This document shows positions 13,754 to 13,929 of a stretch of DNA of 13,929 nucleotides, one piece after another. The position numbers were made by a program, and so were the translations under genes. How positions within the stretch are numbered: position 1 is the first letter of the stretch; each line of letters starts with the position of its first letter. Source of the stretch: CAZAGD01 sp049699975 (lineage in GTDB: Bacteria; Desulfobacterota; SM23-61); the NCBI GenBank assembly GCA_049699975.1, contig JBNAWB010000089.1, positions 1 to 13,929 on the forward strand, in the 5' to 3' direction. Below the pieces are notes generated by a model. The model worked only from the letters and a program-made list of their open reading frames with translations. It was not told the DNA's origin and made no database searches.

Positions 13754-13929
13754 CCAATTTTATTTTTGACTGTCGATCATTTTTAAAATTGGTAACTAAT
13801 TCAGATGGGAAAGAGATAGACTCATTAAAATGAGGCCCTTATTCTTTCATTGGTACGGGCGGGGAAATAGACAGCTATTTTAAAAGCAGGAAGCTATTAT
13901 TTATGTTTATCTGGTATAGGCAAGTATGT
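13754..13929. other. Intergenic DNA to the window edge, no supported gene
   Basis: The stretch is AT-rich. It holds a small dyad CTCAT-TAAA-ATGAG (13821-13834) and a half-site-like TGTCGATC (13771-13778) that recalls the left arm of the 5321-5338 dyad but has no matching right arm. An ATG at 13903 after AGGAAG is open to the edge for only nine codons (MFIWYRQVC), too short to judge. It could be the start of a plus-strand gene that continues outside. Confidence 0.3.

Noticed and set aside
13722..13755. Sigma-54 promoter for the thiolase operon
   Set aside because: No GG-N10-GC spacing exists on the minus strand here. TTGACA-N16-GATAAT is a much better fit to sigma-70.
13903..13929. Start of a plus-strand gene at the right edge
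   Set aside because: Only nine codons are visible. AGGAAG upstream is suggestive but not enough to call a gene.

Overview
The window looks like chromosome from an AT-rich anaerobic bacterium, probably Desulfobacterota-like. The lineage is inferred from gene content only: a sigma-54 activator, a TRAP transporter, a long CoA transferase with a C-terminal extension, and a thiolase-fold/DUF35 pair. No rRNA or tRNA gene, CRISPR array or phage gene was seen.

Left edge (1-1285): the last 48 codons of a probable REP-associated (IS200/Y1-like) transposase are followed by a GGTTTGACCCC motif. That motif doubles as the -35 of a near-consensus promoter (TTGACC-N17-TATAAT) firing into a metallo-beta-lactamase-fold hydrolase with a lipoprotein signal. 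An imperfect inverted repeat (CACAGAGA type) then runs up to the next start codon.

Plus-strand block 1 (1286-5246): a DUF72 protein, an AMP-forming acyl-CoA synthetase and a PAS/sigma-54 activator are packed with 10-15 bp gaps and good Shine-Dalgarno sites, and probably form one operon.

Control region (5247-5606): two related 18-bp dyads (TGTMGAAWTTTTTCKAYA) and a third weaker one lie 124-197 bp upstream of a predicted sigma-54 start, with a GG-N10-GC core at 5429-5442. The roughly 150-nt leader carries hairpins and an orphan, almost perfect anti-SD match. The simplest reading is that the regulator encoded just upstream drives the next block.

Plus-strand block 2 (5607-11277): TRAP substrate-binding protein, intercistronic hairpin, DctQ, DctM, a universal stress protein, a possible 20-codon ORF, and a 669-aa CoA transferase. 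Together with the acyl-CoA synthetase this suggests regulated uptake of an organic acid and its activation to a CoA thioester. The substrate cannot be read from the sequence.

Minus-strand operon (13567-11313): a thiolase-fold protein lacking the nucleophilic cysteine overlaps a DUF35 zinc-ribbon/OB protein with an SCP2-like C-terminus. A sigma-70-type promoter lies at 13726-13753, and a shared hairpin at 11280-11310 separates the convergent operons. This pair is the most promising candidate for unusual chemistry, since cysteine-less thiolase/DUF35 complexes can act as retro-aldolases. Whether it works on the same substrate as the plus-strand genes is inference.
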